Shown in pieces: positions 47,202 through 55,474 of a DNA stretch of 64,000 bases; the stretch's first letter is position 1; each line of letters opens with the position of its first letter. The notes beneath the pieces are model-generated. The model saw nothing but the letters and a program-made list of their open reading frames with translations. It ran no database searches and was not told the origin of the DNA. Where the stretch lies: positions 181,518 to 245,517 of the forward strand of contig NZ_VMNK01000002.1 in the NCBI RefSeq assembly GCF_007625155.1, written 5' to 3'. This DNA comes from Denitromonas halophila (GTDB lineage: Bacteria > Pseudomonadota > Gammaproteobacteria > Burkholderiales > Rhodocyclaceae). The translations under genes were made by a program, and so were the position numbers.

Positions 47202-48446
47202 TCAGGTCAGGCCGTCGAACAACTGAACGTCGACCGCGTCACCTGCGGCCACATCGGCACGGGACTCGGGCAGCACGATGAAGCAGTTGGCATCTGACAT
47301 CGAGCGCAACACGCCGGAGCCCTGGGCACCGGTGGGCGACACCTCCCAGCCATCGGCGCTCGCGCGGACGATGGCCCGGACGAATTCCCGTCGGCCGGGG
47401 CGCTTGCGGATCTCGATGGTGCAGCGCGCGGCCAGCGTGGGCCGCGTCGGCAGGGGGCTGACGCCCATCAGCGCCAGCAGGGCGTCCTGCACAAACTGGT
47501 AGAAGGTGACCATCACCGCGACCGGGTTGCCCGGCAGGCCGAACAGCCAAGTGGTATCGAGCTTGCCAAAGGCCATCGGCCGGCCCGGTTTGATGTTGAT
47601 CTTCCAGAAGGCGACTTCGCCTAGTCGATTGACCATTTCCTTGATGAAATCCGCCTCGCCGACCGACACACCGCCGGAGGTGAGGATCACGTCGGCGGCG
47701 GTGGCCGCATCGTGAAAGGCCGCTTCGAGCGCTTCGGGACGGTCGGGAATGACCCCCATGTCGAGGATGTCGCAGCCGAGCCGGGTCAGTACGCCATAGA
47801 GCGTGTAGCGGTTGCTGTCGTAGATCTGGCCGGGGGCGAGCGGTTTGCCGATCGAGGCGACTTCATCGCCGGTCGAGAAAAACGCGACGCGCAGCCGGCG
47901 ATAGACGGTAACTTCGGCAATGCCCAGCGAGGCGATCAGGCCGAGTTCGGCCGGGCCGATACGCTTGCCGGCAGACAGGGCCGGCTCGCCCAGGGCGAGG
48001 TCTTCGCCGGCGCGGCGGACATTCTGGCCGGGTTTGCGGCCGGCCGGAATCTGAACCTTGGTCTTGTCGGCCTGAACGTCTTCTTGTGGCACGATACAGT
48101 CGGCGCCGCGCGGCATCATCGCGCCGGTCATGATGCGCACCGCCTGACCCGGTCCGACGATGCCGGAGAAGGCGTTTCCCGCGAAGGCGGTACCGACGAT
48201 GTTTAGCGACGCGCCGGCGTGGCAGTCGTCGGTACGAATGGCGTAGCCGTCCATGGCGGAGTTGTCATGAGCGGGGACATTGTGCGGCGCAATAACGTCT
48301 TGGGCGAGGACGCGGCCGAGGGCATCGCGAATGGCGACCTGTTCCCAGCCCTGGACCGGCGTCAGAGAGGCGTGAATGAGTGCGCGTGCTTCCTCAACAT
48401 CAAGCGCGGTTCGCGCAGCGGCTGGGGCGTCGGTCGGGCGTGTCAT
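47202..48446 (-). CDS. moeA: molybdopterin molybdenumtransferase MoeA
   Basis: The 414-residue enzyme inserts metal into molybdopterin. ALGRVLAQDV, PAHDNSAMDGYA, VRIMTGAMMPRGAD, STGDEV, TSGGVSVGEADF and LFGLPGNPVAVMV are the family motifs. ATG 48446 was chosen over the long open frame from 48647 for family length. It is divergent from the tungsten enzyme operon aorABC, and this placement suggests a MoeA working with tungsten for that enzyme, although general molybdenum use cannot be excluded. Confidence 0.92.
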   Translation of the reverse strand: MTRPTDAPAAARTALDVEEARALIHASLTPVQGWEQVAIRDALGRVLAQDVIAPHNVPAHDNSAMDGYAIRTDDCHAGASLNIVGTAFAGNAFSGIVGPGQAVRIMTGAMMPRGADCIVPQEDVQADKTKVQIPAGRKPGQNVRRAGEDLALGEPALSAGKRIGPAELGLIASLGIAEVTVYRRLRVAFFSTGDEVASIGKPLAPGQIYDSNRYTLYGVLTRLGCDILDMGVIPDRPEALEAAFHDAATAADVILTSGGVSVGEADFIKEMVNRLGEVAFWKINIKPGRPMAFGKLDTTWLFGLPGNPVAVMVTFYQFVQDALLALMGVSPLPTRPTLAARCTIEIRKRPGRREFVRAIVRASADGWEVSPTGAQGSGVLRSMSDANCFIVLPESRADVAAGDAVDVQLFDGLT

Positions 48447-48560
48447 GGTCGGGTCTCTTGTTTTGGAACGTGAACTGCATCGGAAAACGTGTTGCACTGC
48501 GTCCAGATGAATAGTAGGCAATCCCGCCTGAAAGCGCCATCCGGCGCGGCTTTCGGTGCG

Positions 48561-48588
48561 TTGACAATCAAGTCCGTGGGCGTATGCT
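48561..48588 (+). promoter_or_regulatory. candidate sigma-70 promoter of the aor operon
   Basis: A perfect -35 TTGACA (48561-48566) is followed after 16 bases by TATGCT (48583-48588), 156 bases before the aorA start. The 298-base moeA-aorA gap contains no gene. A leader long enough for RNA control would result, but no molybdenum/tungsten-cofactor riboswitch could be recognised. Confidence 0.5.
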
Positions 48589-48744
48589 GAAGACTCGATC
48601 GCGTCGTGCTGAGCAGGCGCGTGAGGGAGAATAATAAACGGGCGCATGCAGGAATTGTCCCGCAGCTGACTGCACTGCGAGGACTATTGTTCGGTCCGCC
48701 AGAGACCACCCGCCCGATTTCAACCTGTCAGGAGGAGTCGGCCG

Positions 48745-49221
48745 ATGTTGAAGTCTCTTCACATTGACCCCGCCAAATGCACGGGCTGTCTGCAATGCGA
48801 GATGGCCTGTTCGTATGAGCATCATGGGGTCTTCAATCCGTCCAAGTCACGGATCAAAGTATTCAATTTTGAAGCCGAGGGCAAAAAGGTGCCCTATACC
48901 TGCACCCAGTGCGCCGAAGCCTGGTGCATGAACGCCTGTCCGGTCGATGCTATCCGGCTTGATGCGGCGACGGGCGCCAAGGTCGTTCACGAGGATATCT
49001 GCGTCGGGTGCAAGGTGTGCACCATCGCCTGTCCCTTCGGCACCATCAACTACGAGCAGGATTCGGGCAAGGTCCAGAAATGTGACCTGTGCGATGACAA
49101 CCCGGCCTGTGCTGCGGCCTGTCCGACCGGCGCGATTACCTATATCGACGCCGACTGGACGGGGCTCGACAAGATGCGACAGTGGGCGGCCAAGGCCAAC
49201 ACTGCCACGCCGGCAACTTGA
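48745..49221 (+). CDS. aorA: aldehyde oxidoreductase, iron-sulfur subunit
   Basis: The 158-residue ferredoxin-like protein has 16 Cys arranged for four 4Fe-4S clusters (CTGCLQCEMAC, CTQCAEAWCMNAC, CVGCKVCTIAC, CDLCDDNPACAAAC). It carries electrons between the tungsten subunit AorB and the FAD subunit AorC, as in Aromatoleum aromaticum AorABC. AGGAGG lies 10 bases before ATG 48745. First gene of the operon behind the TTGACA promoter. Confidence 0.92.
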   Translation: MLKSLHIDPAKCTGCLQCEMACSYEHHGVFNPSKSRIKVFNFEAEGKKVPYTCTQCAEAWCMNACPVDAIRLDAATGAKVVHEDICVGCKVCTIACPFGTINYEQDSGKVQKCDLCDDNPACAAACPTGAITYIDADWTGLDKMRQWAAKANTATPAT

Positions 49222-49234
49222 GGAGGACGGAACC

Positions 49235-51082
49235 ATGGGCTGGGCTAGAAAAATCCTGCGCGTGAACCTCACTCAGGGCACGTGCACCCCTGAGCCGCTG
49301 AACATGCAGTGGGCCGACGAATATCTCGGCTCACGCGGGTTGGCGAGCAAATATCTCATCAGCGAAATCGATCCGAAGGTCGATCCTTTATCGCCGGACA
49401 ACAAGATGATCATGTCCACCGGTCCCCTGACCGGCACCATGGCATCGACCGGCGGGCGGTACACCATTGTGACCAAGGGGCCGCTCACTGGCGCCATTGC
49501 CTGTTCGAACTCCGGTGGCTTCTTTGGCGCCGAAATGAAGTTCGCCGGCTGGGACATGATCATCTTTGAGGGCAAGTCGCCAAAACCGGTGTATTTGTAC
49601 GTCGAAAATGACCGGGCCGAGCTGCGCGATGCCAGCGGTTTGTGGGGCAAGTCCTGCTGGGAAACCGAAGAGACCATCAAGAAGCAGCATCAGGACCCGC
49701 AGATCCGGGTGTCCTCGATTGGCCGGGCGGGCGAAAATCAAGTGCTGTACGCCTGTGTGGTCAATGATCTGCACCGGGCCGCCGGCCGCTCCGGCGTGGG
49801 CGCGGTGATGGGCTCCAAGAACCTGAAAGCCGTGGCGTTGCGCGGCACGAAGGGCGTTGGCGGCATCAAGGACTTCAAGGGCTTCATGGCCGCAACCACT
49901 GCCGCCAAGAAAGTGCTGGCCGACAACGCGGTGACGGGTGAGGGGCTGCCGAAGTATGGCACCCAGGTGTTGATGAACGTGATCAACGAGATGGGTTCGC
50001 TGCCGACGCGCAACCACAAGGATGTGCAGTTTGAGGATGCGTCCAAGATTTCGGCCGAGGCCATGCACGAGAAGCGCGCCTCGGATGGCAAGTCGCAACT
50101 GGTGACCAATGCCGCCTGTTTCGGGTGCACCATCGCCTGCGGGCGGATATCCGAGATCGATAAGGGCCATTTCACTGTCGTCAACAAGCCCGAATACTGG
50201 GGCGCGTCGGGCGGTCTGGAGTACGAAGCCGCCTGGGCGCTGGGTGCCGCCAATGGTGTGGGCGACATTGAAGCCCTGCAGTACGCCAACCTGCTGTGCA
50301 ACGAGCAGGGCATGGACCCGATCTCCTTCGGCGCCACCGTCGGCGCGGTGATGGAACTCTACGAGATGGGCGTGCTGACGAGCGAGCAGATCGGTGTTGA
50401 TGCGCCTTTCGGTTCAGCCGAAGCGCTGGCGCGCTTCACCGAGATGACCGCACTGGGCGAAGGCTTTGGCGTGGAAATCGGCCAAGGGTCGAAGCGCCTG
50501 TGCGCCAAGTATGGTCACCCCGAGTTGTCGATGACGGTCAAGGGGCAGGAGTTTCCGGCCTATGACGCACGCGGCATCCAGGGCATGGGCCTGACTTATG
50601 CCACCTCCAACCGCGGCGCCTGCCATTTGCGCAGCTATACCGTGGCCTCCGAGGTGCTGGGCATCCCGGTCAAGACTGATCCGCTGGTCACCGAGGGCAA
50701 GCCGGAGTTGGTCAAGGCCTTCCAGGATGCGACGGCGATTTTCGACTCGGCGGGCATCTGCGTGTTCACGTCCTTTGCCTGGACGCTGGCCGATGTGCAG
50801 CCGCAGTTGCAGGCGGCTTGTGACGGTGATTGGTCCATGGAGAAACTCAACCTGGTGGGCGAGCGCATCTGGAACATGGAACGGCAGTTCAACACGGCCG
50901 CAGGCTTTACCCGCAAGGATGACGACCTGCCACCGCGCTTGAAGACCGAACCTGCCCAGACGGGTCCGGCCAAGGGGCTGGTGAGCGGTATCGACAAGAT
51001 GATTCCGGAGTACTACCAGATACGTGGCTGGACGCCGGAAGGCGTTGTCACCGAGGAAACAGTCGCCCGGCTCGGGCTCTGA
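49235..51082 (+). CDS. aorB: tungsten-containing aldehyde oxidoreductase, catalytic subunit
   Basis: The 615-residue protein belongs to the aldehyde ferredoxin oxidoreductase family. GRYTIVTKGPLTGAIACSNSGG near residue 70-90, the cluster ligands CFGCTIAC near 296 with the fourth Cys in SAGICVFTSFAW near 509, and GRSGVGAVMGSKNLKA are the family marks for the bis-tungstopterin and 4Fe-4S cluster. It oxidises aldehydes to acids (in Aromatoleum, aromatic and aliphatic aldehydes such as phenylacetaldehyde) and can reduce acids in reverse. AGGAGG lies 9 bases before ATG 49235; gap to aorA 13 bases. Confidence 0.94.
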   Translation: MGWARKILRVNLTQGTCTPEPLNMQWADEYLGSRGLASKYLISEIDPKVDPLSPDNKMIMSTGPLTGTMASTGGRYTIVTKGPLTGAIACSNSGGFFGAEMKFAGWDMIIFEGKSPKPVYLYVENDRAELRDASGLWGKSCWETEETIKKQHQDPQIRVSSIGRAGENQVLYACVVNDLHRAAGRSGVGAVMGSKNLKAVALRGTKGVGGIKDFKGFMAATTAAKKVLADNAVTGEGLPKYGTQVLMNVINEMGSLPTRNHKDVQFEDASKISAEAMHEKRASDGKSQLVTNAACFGCTIACGRISEIDKGHFTVVNKPEYWGASGGLEYEAAWALGAANGVGDIEALQYANLLCNEQGMDPISFGATVGAVMELYEMGVLTSEQIGVDAPFGSAEALARFTEMTALGEGFGVEIGQGSKRLCAKYGHPELSMTVKGQEFPAYDARGIQGMGLTYATSNRGACHLRSYTVASEVLGIPVKTDPLVTEGKPELVKAFQDATAIFDSAGICVFTSFAWTLADVQPQLQAACDGDWSMEKLNLVGERIWNMERQFNTAAGFTRKDDDLPPRLKTEPAQTGPAKGLVSGIDKMIPEYYQIRGWTPEGVVTEETVARLGL

Positions 51083-51197
51083 TTCTAGCCTTGGGCTGAG
51101 TGCTGGTCGCGGTGAAGGCCGCGGCCGGTTCCGCTTGCTGTCGGCTCGTCCTTGCCTTCTGGGCGGGCGGGCCGATCCTGCGTATGAGGAGTTCTCC

Positions 51198-52466
51198 ATG
51201 AAGTATCTGATTCTGGGCAATGGACCCACCGGGGTGATTGCCGCCGAAACCCTGCGCCAGGCCGATCCGGCCGGCCAGGTCGTGATGGCTGGCAGTGAAG
51301 ACGCGCCGCCGTATTCGCGCATGGCCATCCCGTATCTGCTCGAAGGCAACATCAACGAGTCCGGCACCTACCTGCGCAAACGCGCCGGGCATTTCGAATC
51401 GCTGGGCATTCGCTTGAAGCCGGGCCGTGCGGTGTCGGTCGACCGTGAGCAACAGCGCGTGTTGTTTCACGACGGCAGCCACGAAGACTACGATCGCCTG
51501 CTGATCGCCACCGGATCGCACCCCGTGCGTCCGCCCATCCCCGGCATTGACCGCCCGCAAACCCAGACTTGCTGGACGCTTGAAGACGCGCGCGCCATTG
51601 CAGCGCTGACCAAGCCCGGCAGCAGGGTGCTGCAGCTCGGCGCGGGTTTCATCGGCTGCATCATTATGGAAGCGTTGGCCAAACGGGGGGTGGAGCTGAC
51701 CGTGGTCGAGATGGGGGACCGCATGGTGCCGCGCATGATGACCCCGACCGCTGGCGGCATGATCAAGCGCTGGGTGGAGTCCAAGGGCATTGCCGTGCGC
51801 ACCTCGGCGGGCGTTGAGCGTATCGACACCGGCACGGGCGATGCGCCGCTGAATGTGCAGTTGTCCACCGGCGAGCATTTTCCCTGCGATGTGGTGATTG
51901 TTGCCGCTGGCGTGGCGCCGAATGTCGGCTTTCTGGAAGCGACCGGGGTGCACGTGGCCAAGGGCGTGATCGTCGATTCGCGCATGGAAACCTCGGTGCC
52001 GGGCATCTACGCGGCCGGGGACGTGGCCGAGGCGCCGGATCTGTTCACCGGTGCGCACCTGGTGTCAGCCATTCAGCCCAATGCGGCCGATCAGGCGCGT
52101 ATTGCCGCCATCAACATGGCGGGCGGACAGGCTCAGTTGCCGGGGGTTCTGGCGATCAACGTGCTCGACACGCTCGGTCTGATCTCGACTTCATTTGGTC
52201 AATGGTGGGGCGACAAGGACGGGCAAAGCGTCGAGCAATGCGACGAGGCGGGGTATCGCTACATCAGCCTGCAGTTCAAGGACGATGTGCTGATCGGCGC
52301 AACCGCCATCGGGCTCACCGATCACGTGGGTGCGTTGCGCGGCTTGATCCAGGGACAGTTGCGTCTCGGGCCCTGGAAAGACCGCCTGCTTCACAACCCG
52401 CACGCGTTCTTTGAGGCCTACGTGGCGGTGACGCAATCCACCGCCTTGAATCGAGCGGTGGCATGA
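51198..52466 (+). CDS. aorC: aldehyde oxidoreductase, FAD/NAD-linked subunit
   Basis: The 422-residue protein is a pyridine nucleotide-disulfide oxidoreductase-type flavoprotein: FAD motif LILGNGPTGVIAAETL at the start, NAD-binding VLQLGAGFIGCIIMEAL near residue 150, and VPGIYAAGDVAEAP near 265. It would link the AOR complex to NAD. AGGAG before ATG 51198 decides the start, as the frame is open from 51024. Together with AorA and AorB it forms the AOR complex known from Aromatoleum. Confidence 0.9.
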   Translation: MKYLILGNGPTGVIAAETLRQADPAGQVVMAGSEDAPPYSRMAIPYLLEGNINESGTYLRKRAGHFESLGIRLKPGRAVSVDREQQRVLFHDGSHEDYDRLLIATGSHPVRPPIPGIDRPQTQTCWTLEDARAIAALTKPGSRVLQLGAGFIGCIIMEALAKRGVELTVVEMGDRMVPRMMTPTAGGMIKRWVESKGIAVRTSAGVERIDTGTGDAPLNVQLSTGEHFPCDVVIVAAGVAPNVGFLEATGVHVAKGVIVDSRMETSVPGIYAAGDVAEAPDLFTGAHLVSAIQPNAADQARIAAINMAGGQAQLPGVLAINVLDTLGLISTSFGQWWGDKDGQSVEQCDEAGYRYISLQFKDDVLIGATAIGLTDHVGALRGLIQGQLRLGPWKDRLLHNPHAFFEAYVAVTQSTALNRAVA

Positions 52467-52714
52467 AGCTGAAGTTCAAGTTGTTTGCGTCATTGACCGA
52501 TTACCTGCCGGCCGATCGAAAAGGCAATATCGTTGATCTGGATCTGCCGGCAGGCACCACGATTCAGACGGTCATTGATCAGTACCGGGTGCCTGAAAAA
52601 AGCGCGCATCTGGTGCTGGTCAATGGGCGTTTCATTCCACCGGCCGCGCGGGCGAGCCATGTGCTGGAAGAAAACGATGAACTGGCCATCTGGCCGCCAG
52701 TGGCCGGAGGCTGA
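52463..52714 (+). CDS. MoaD/ThiS-like sulfur carrier
   Basis: The 83-residue beta-grasp protein ends VAGG, the C-terminal Gly-Gly that is thiocarboxylated in MoaD. LTDYLPADR and AIWPPVAGG are typical. Its ATG overlaps the aorC stop (ATGA), so it is made with the AOR subunits and probably gives sulfur for their tungstopterin. A general MoaD is expected elsewhere. Called aorD in the Aromatoleum operon, as far as I recall. Confidence 0.88.
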   Translation: MKLKFKLFASLTDYLPADRKGNIVDLDLPAGTTIQTVIDQYRVPEKSAHLVLVNGRFIPPAARASHVLEENDELAIWPPVAGG

Positions 52715-52716
52715 TC

Positions 52717-53022
52717 TTGGCGTTTACCCCCCCGTCACTGGAGACGTTTTCGCGCGAAGTGGGCGCCAGCGCGCAGGAGTTTGAGCGGAGTCTGCATGCG
52801 GCATTGCCCGGCGGCGTCGAGTCGCTGGGAGCGGGGCGGTTTCGCGTGAGCGCGGGCGAGGTGCGCCTGGAGATCACCGCGGTACCGCAGTCGGCACGGC
52901 GGATCGGTCTGTTTGCGTTGCCGGTGCTGGCGACCCGATTTGAGTTTTTGGCGGGCGAATTGCCGGCGCGCGCGGCCCTGATCGCGCGGCTGGATCGCGC
53001 CATGCAACGCGGCGGAGGCTGA
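52717..53022 (+). CDS. small protein of unknown function in the aor operon
   Basis: The 101-residue protein (TTG start 52717, GGAGG 6 bases upstream) has no membrane segment or Cys. Recognisable parts are EVGASAQEFERSLHAALPG and GRFRVSAGEVRLEITAVPQSARRIGLFALPVL, a compact alpha/beta pattern. It lies 2 bases after the MoaD-like gene and 6 before tupB. A gene at this place is also present in the Aromatoleum aor operon, so a role in AOR maturation is suggested. I do not know its family. Confidence 0.75.
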   Translation: MAFTPPSLETFSREVGASAQEFERSLHAALPGGVESLGAGRFRVSAGEVRLEITAVPQSARRIGLFALPVLATRFEFLAGELPARAALIARLDRAMQRGGG

Positions 53023-53028
53023 GGCACT

Positions 53029-53733
53029 TTGGGCGGATTTTCACAGGCGTTTGCCGACGCGTTTTCGCTGTTGTGGGACTTCGACGCGCGCGTATTCGAG
53101 ATCGTCCTGCTCTCACTTCAGGTGAGCGGCCTGGCCGTCTTGATCGGCACGTTTATCGGACTGCCGCTGGGCGCGTGCCTGGCCGTTGGGAGCTTCCCCG
53201 GCAAGCAGACGGCGGCCGTCATCGTTAACGGCTTCATGGGGCTGCCCTCGGTGGTCGTGGGGGTGGTGGTCTATCTCGTGTTGTCGCGCTCCGGGCCAAT
53301 GGGCGACTTCGGCCTGTTGTATACGCCATCGGCCATGGTGATTGCTCAGGTGGTGCTGGTGGTGCCGCTGATGGCGGCGATCGCCCGGCAAGTGGTCGAA
53401 GATACTTGGCGGCAGTACCGTGAAGAGCTGGCCGCGCTGCGCTTTGGCTGGCGCGACACAGTGCGGGTGCTGCTGCACGATTGCCGGTTTTCGCTATCGG
53501 TGGCGGTGCTGGCCGGTCTGGGCCGCGCGATGTCGGAAGTGGGGGCGGTGATGATCGTCGGCGGCAATATCGACCGCAGTACCCGCGTCATGACCACCGC
53601 CATTGCGCTCGAAACCAGCAAGGGGGATCTCCCGCTGGCGATTGCGCTGGGCATGGTTTTGCTGGCGCTGATCCTGTTTCTCAACGCCGGGGCCTTCGCC
53701 TTGCGCACCTCGGTGATGCGTCGATTCGAATGA
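53029..53733 (+). CDS. tupB: tungstate ABC transporter, permease
   Basis: The 234-residue membrane protein has five or six helices and the ABC permease signature (REELAALRFGWRDTVRVLLHD, LGRAMSEVGAVMIVGGNI). The TupB-type permease is typical for tungstate import with TupA and TupC, which follow. TTG 53029 is the likely start with GAGG upstream. It overlaps tupC by 4 bases. Confidence 0.9.
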   Translation: MGGFSQAFADAFSLLWDFDARVFEIVLLSLQVSGLAVLIGTFIGLPLGACLAVGSFPGKQTAAVIVNGFMGLPSVVVGVVVYLVLSRSGPMGDFGLLYTPSAMVIAQVVLVVPLMAAIARQVVEDTWRQYREELAALRFGWRDTVRVLLHDCRFSLSVAVLAGLGRAMSEVGAVMIVGGNIDRSTRVMTTAIALETSKGDLPLAIALGMVLLALILFLNAGAFALRTSVMRRFE

Positions 53734-54449
53734 GCCTGTTCCCGTTGCAGCTTCGTGATGTGGTGTTTCGACCCAATGGTCGGGCTGTCCTCGATGGGGT
53801 GGATCTGACCCTGTCGGGCGAGGGTATCACCGTGGTGCTCGGGCCCAATGGTGCGGGCAAGAGCGTGCTGCTGCGGACCATCTGCGGTCTGTTGCCGTCC
53901 ACGGGAGGGGTGATCGATTGGGGCGGCGGCAGCTTTGATCCGCTGGCGGTCGGCATGGTCTTCCAGCATCCGGTCATGCTGCGCAGCTCGGTGATCGACA
54001 ACATCGCCTTGGGGCTGGTGCCGCGCGGGGTCGGCGCACGCGAGCGACGCATGGCGGCAATGGCCATGCTCGAGCAGATCGGGCTGGCTGATCGGGCCAA
54101 CGATAACGCCAGGCAATTGTCGGGCGGTGAGCAGCAACGTCTGGCGCTGGGTCGGGTGTGGCTGACCCGGCCGCGCCTGCTTTTGCTGGATGAGCCGACC
54201 TCCAGTCTCGACCCCTCGGCGGTCGAAGCGGTGGAGCGCATCGTGCGGCAGATCCGCACGGAAGGTACAAAAATATTAATGACAACGCATAATCTCGGTC
54301 AGGCGACGCGTCTGGCCGATGACATCGTGTTTCTGGCCGGCGGCCGGGTACGTGAACATGTGTCGGTGCGTCGCTTCTTTTCCCAGCCGTCCTCGGTGGA
54401 GGCGCGGCAGTTCATTCAAGGAGAACTCCCATGGCATCTGGCTTTTTGA
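53730..54449 (+). CDS. tupC: tungstate ABC transporter, ATP-binding protein
   Basis: The 239-residue ATPase has Walker A GPNGAGKS near residue 40, the ABC signature LSGGEQQRLALGR near 130 and Walker B LLLLDEPTSSLDP near 150, followed by the switch His in MTTHNLGQA. ATG 53730 overlaps the tupB stop. The gene overlaps tupA by 19 bases. Confidence 0.92.
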   Translation: MSLFPLQLRDVVFRPNGRAVLDGVDLTLSGEGITVVLGPNGAGKSVLLRTICGLLPSTGGVIDWGGGSFDPLAVGMVFQHPVMLRSSVIDNIALGLVPRGVGARERRMAAMAMLEQIGLADRANDNARQLSGGEQQRLALGRVWLTRPRLLLLDEPTSSLDPSAVEAVERIVRQIRTEGTKILMTTHNLGQATRLADDIVFLAGGRVREHVSVRRFFSQPSSVEARQFIQGELPWHLAF

Positions 54450-55246
54450 AACGTCTGCTTCCAGCGCTGATTCTGAGTGCAACGGCAATGTCGGTGCAGG
54501 CCGGTGAATCCATTACGTTGGCTTCGACGACGTCCACTGAAAACTCGGGCTTGTTCGGCTATATTCTGCCGATCTTCGAGAAGGCCACCGGCATTCAGGT
54601 AAAGGTCGTTGCGCTGGGCACCGGTCAGGCGCTCGATGTCGGCAAGCGCGGCGACGCAGACGCGCTGCTGGTGCATGACCGCGCCAAAGAAGAAGCCTTT
54701 GTCGCCGAGGGCTTCGGGGCGTATCGCAAGGACGTGATGTACAACGACTTCGTCGTGGTTGGTCCGGCGGCCGATCCTGCGGGCATTGCTGCCGCAAAGA
54801 GTACTGACGAGGCGTTTGGCAAGATCGCTGACAGCGGCAATGCCTTCGCTTCGCGCGCTGACCGCAGTGGCACCCACTCGGCGGAAATGCGTTTCTGGAA
54901 AGCGGCGGGCAAGAATCCGGAAGGACAGGCCTGGTACAAGGCGTCGGGGTCCGGCATGGGGGCGACGCTGAACATGGCGGCGGGTGTCGGTGCATATACC
55001 CTGAGTGATCGCGGTTCGTGGGCCAACTTCAAGAACCGGCAGGATCTGAAGATTTTGTTCCAGGGTGACCCGGCACTCTACAACCCCTACGGCGTGATTC
55101 TGATCAACCCGGTGAAGCATCCGCATGTCAAAAAGGCCGCGGCGGAGTCTTTCATTAACTGGATCACGTCCGAGGCCGGACATCAGGCTATCGCTGATTA
55201 CAAGTTGCACGGCGAACAGCTGTTTTTCCCGCTCAAGGCGAAGTAA
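54431..55246 (+). CDS. tupA: tungstate-binding periplasmic protein
   Basis: The 271-residue protein has a signal peptide (residues 1-24, ...MSVQAG) and the oxyanion-binding TTSTENSGLFG motif of TupA right after it; GTGQALDVGKRGDAD and RSGTHSAE also fit. It captures tungstate with high selectivity. AAGGAG precedes ATG 54431. The tup genes at the end of the aor operon tie metal supply to enzyme synthesis. A terminator follows at 55273. Confidence 0.94.
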   Translation: MASGFLKRLLPALILSATAMSVQAGESITLASTTSTENSGLFGYILPIFEKATGIQVKVVALGTGQALDVGKRGDADALLVHDRAKEEAFVAEGFGAYRKDVMYNDFVVVGPAADPAGIAAAKSTDEAFGKIADSGNAFASRADRSGTHSAEMRFWKAAGKNPEGQAWYKASGSGMGATLNMAAGVGAYTLSDRGSWANFKNRQDLKILFQGDPALYNPYGVILINPVKHPHVKKAAAESFINWITSEAGHQAIADYKLHGEQLFFPLKAK

Positions 55247-55272
55247 AGCCCGGTTCTGCTGTAGCGCTTTGG

Positions 55273-55298
55273 ACGCCCGGCCAGTGCCGGGCGTTTTT
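55273..55298 (+). terminator. intrinsic terminator of the aor-tup operon
   Basis: ACGCCCGG (55273-55280) pairs with CCGGGCGT (55287-55294), followed by TTTT, about 27 bases after the tupA stop. Confidence 0.85.
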
Positions 55299-55421
55299 CG
55301 TTGTCGGACGCTTCAACACACAGCCGCGTGGCCGGTGCTGGATGCGTCTGATGGTCGGGTTGGTTGCCACGCAAACACGACGGCTGATGGTCGGAGGGCT
55401 TCAGTGCCAGATTGTCGGCGC

Positions 55422-55456
55422 AAAAAAACAAACCCCCGCCGAGGCAGGGGTTTGTT
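55422..55456 (-). terminator. intrinsic terminator of the TRAP operon
   Basis: AACAAACCCC (55427-55436) pairs with GGGGTTTGTT (55447-55456); on the minus strand a seven-T run follows (55422-55428). It lies 19 bases after the dctM stop. Confidence 0.85.
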
Positions 55457-55474
55457 CTGTTCGCGTGCTCAGGC

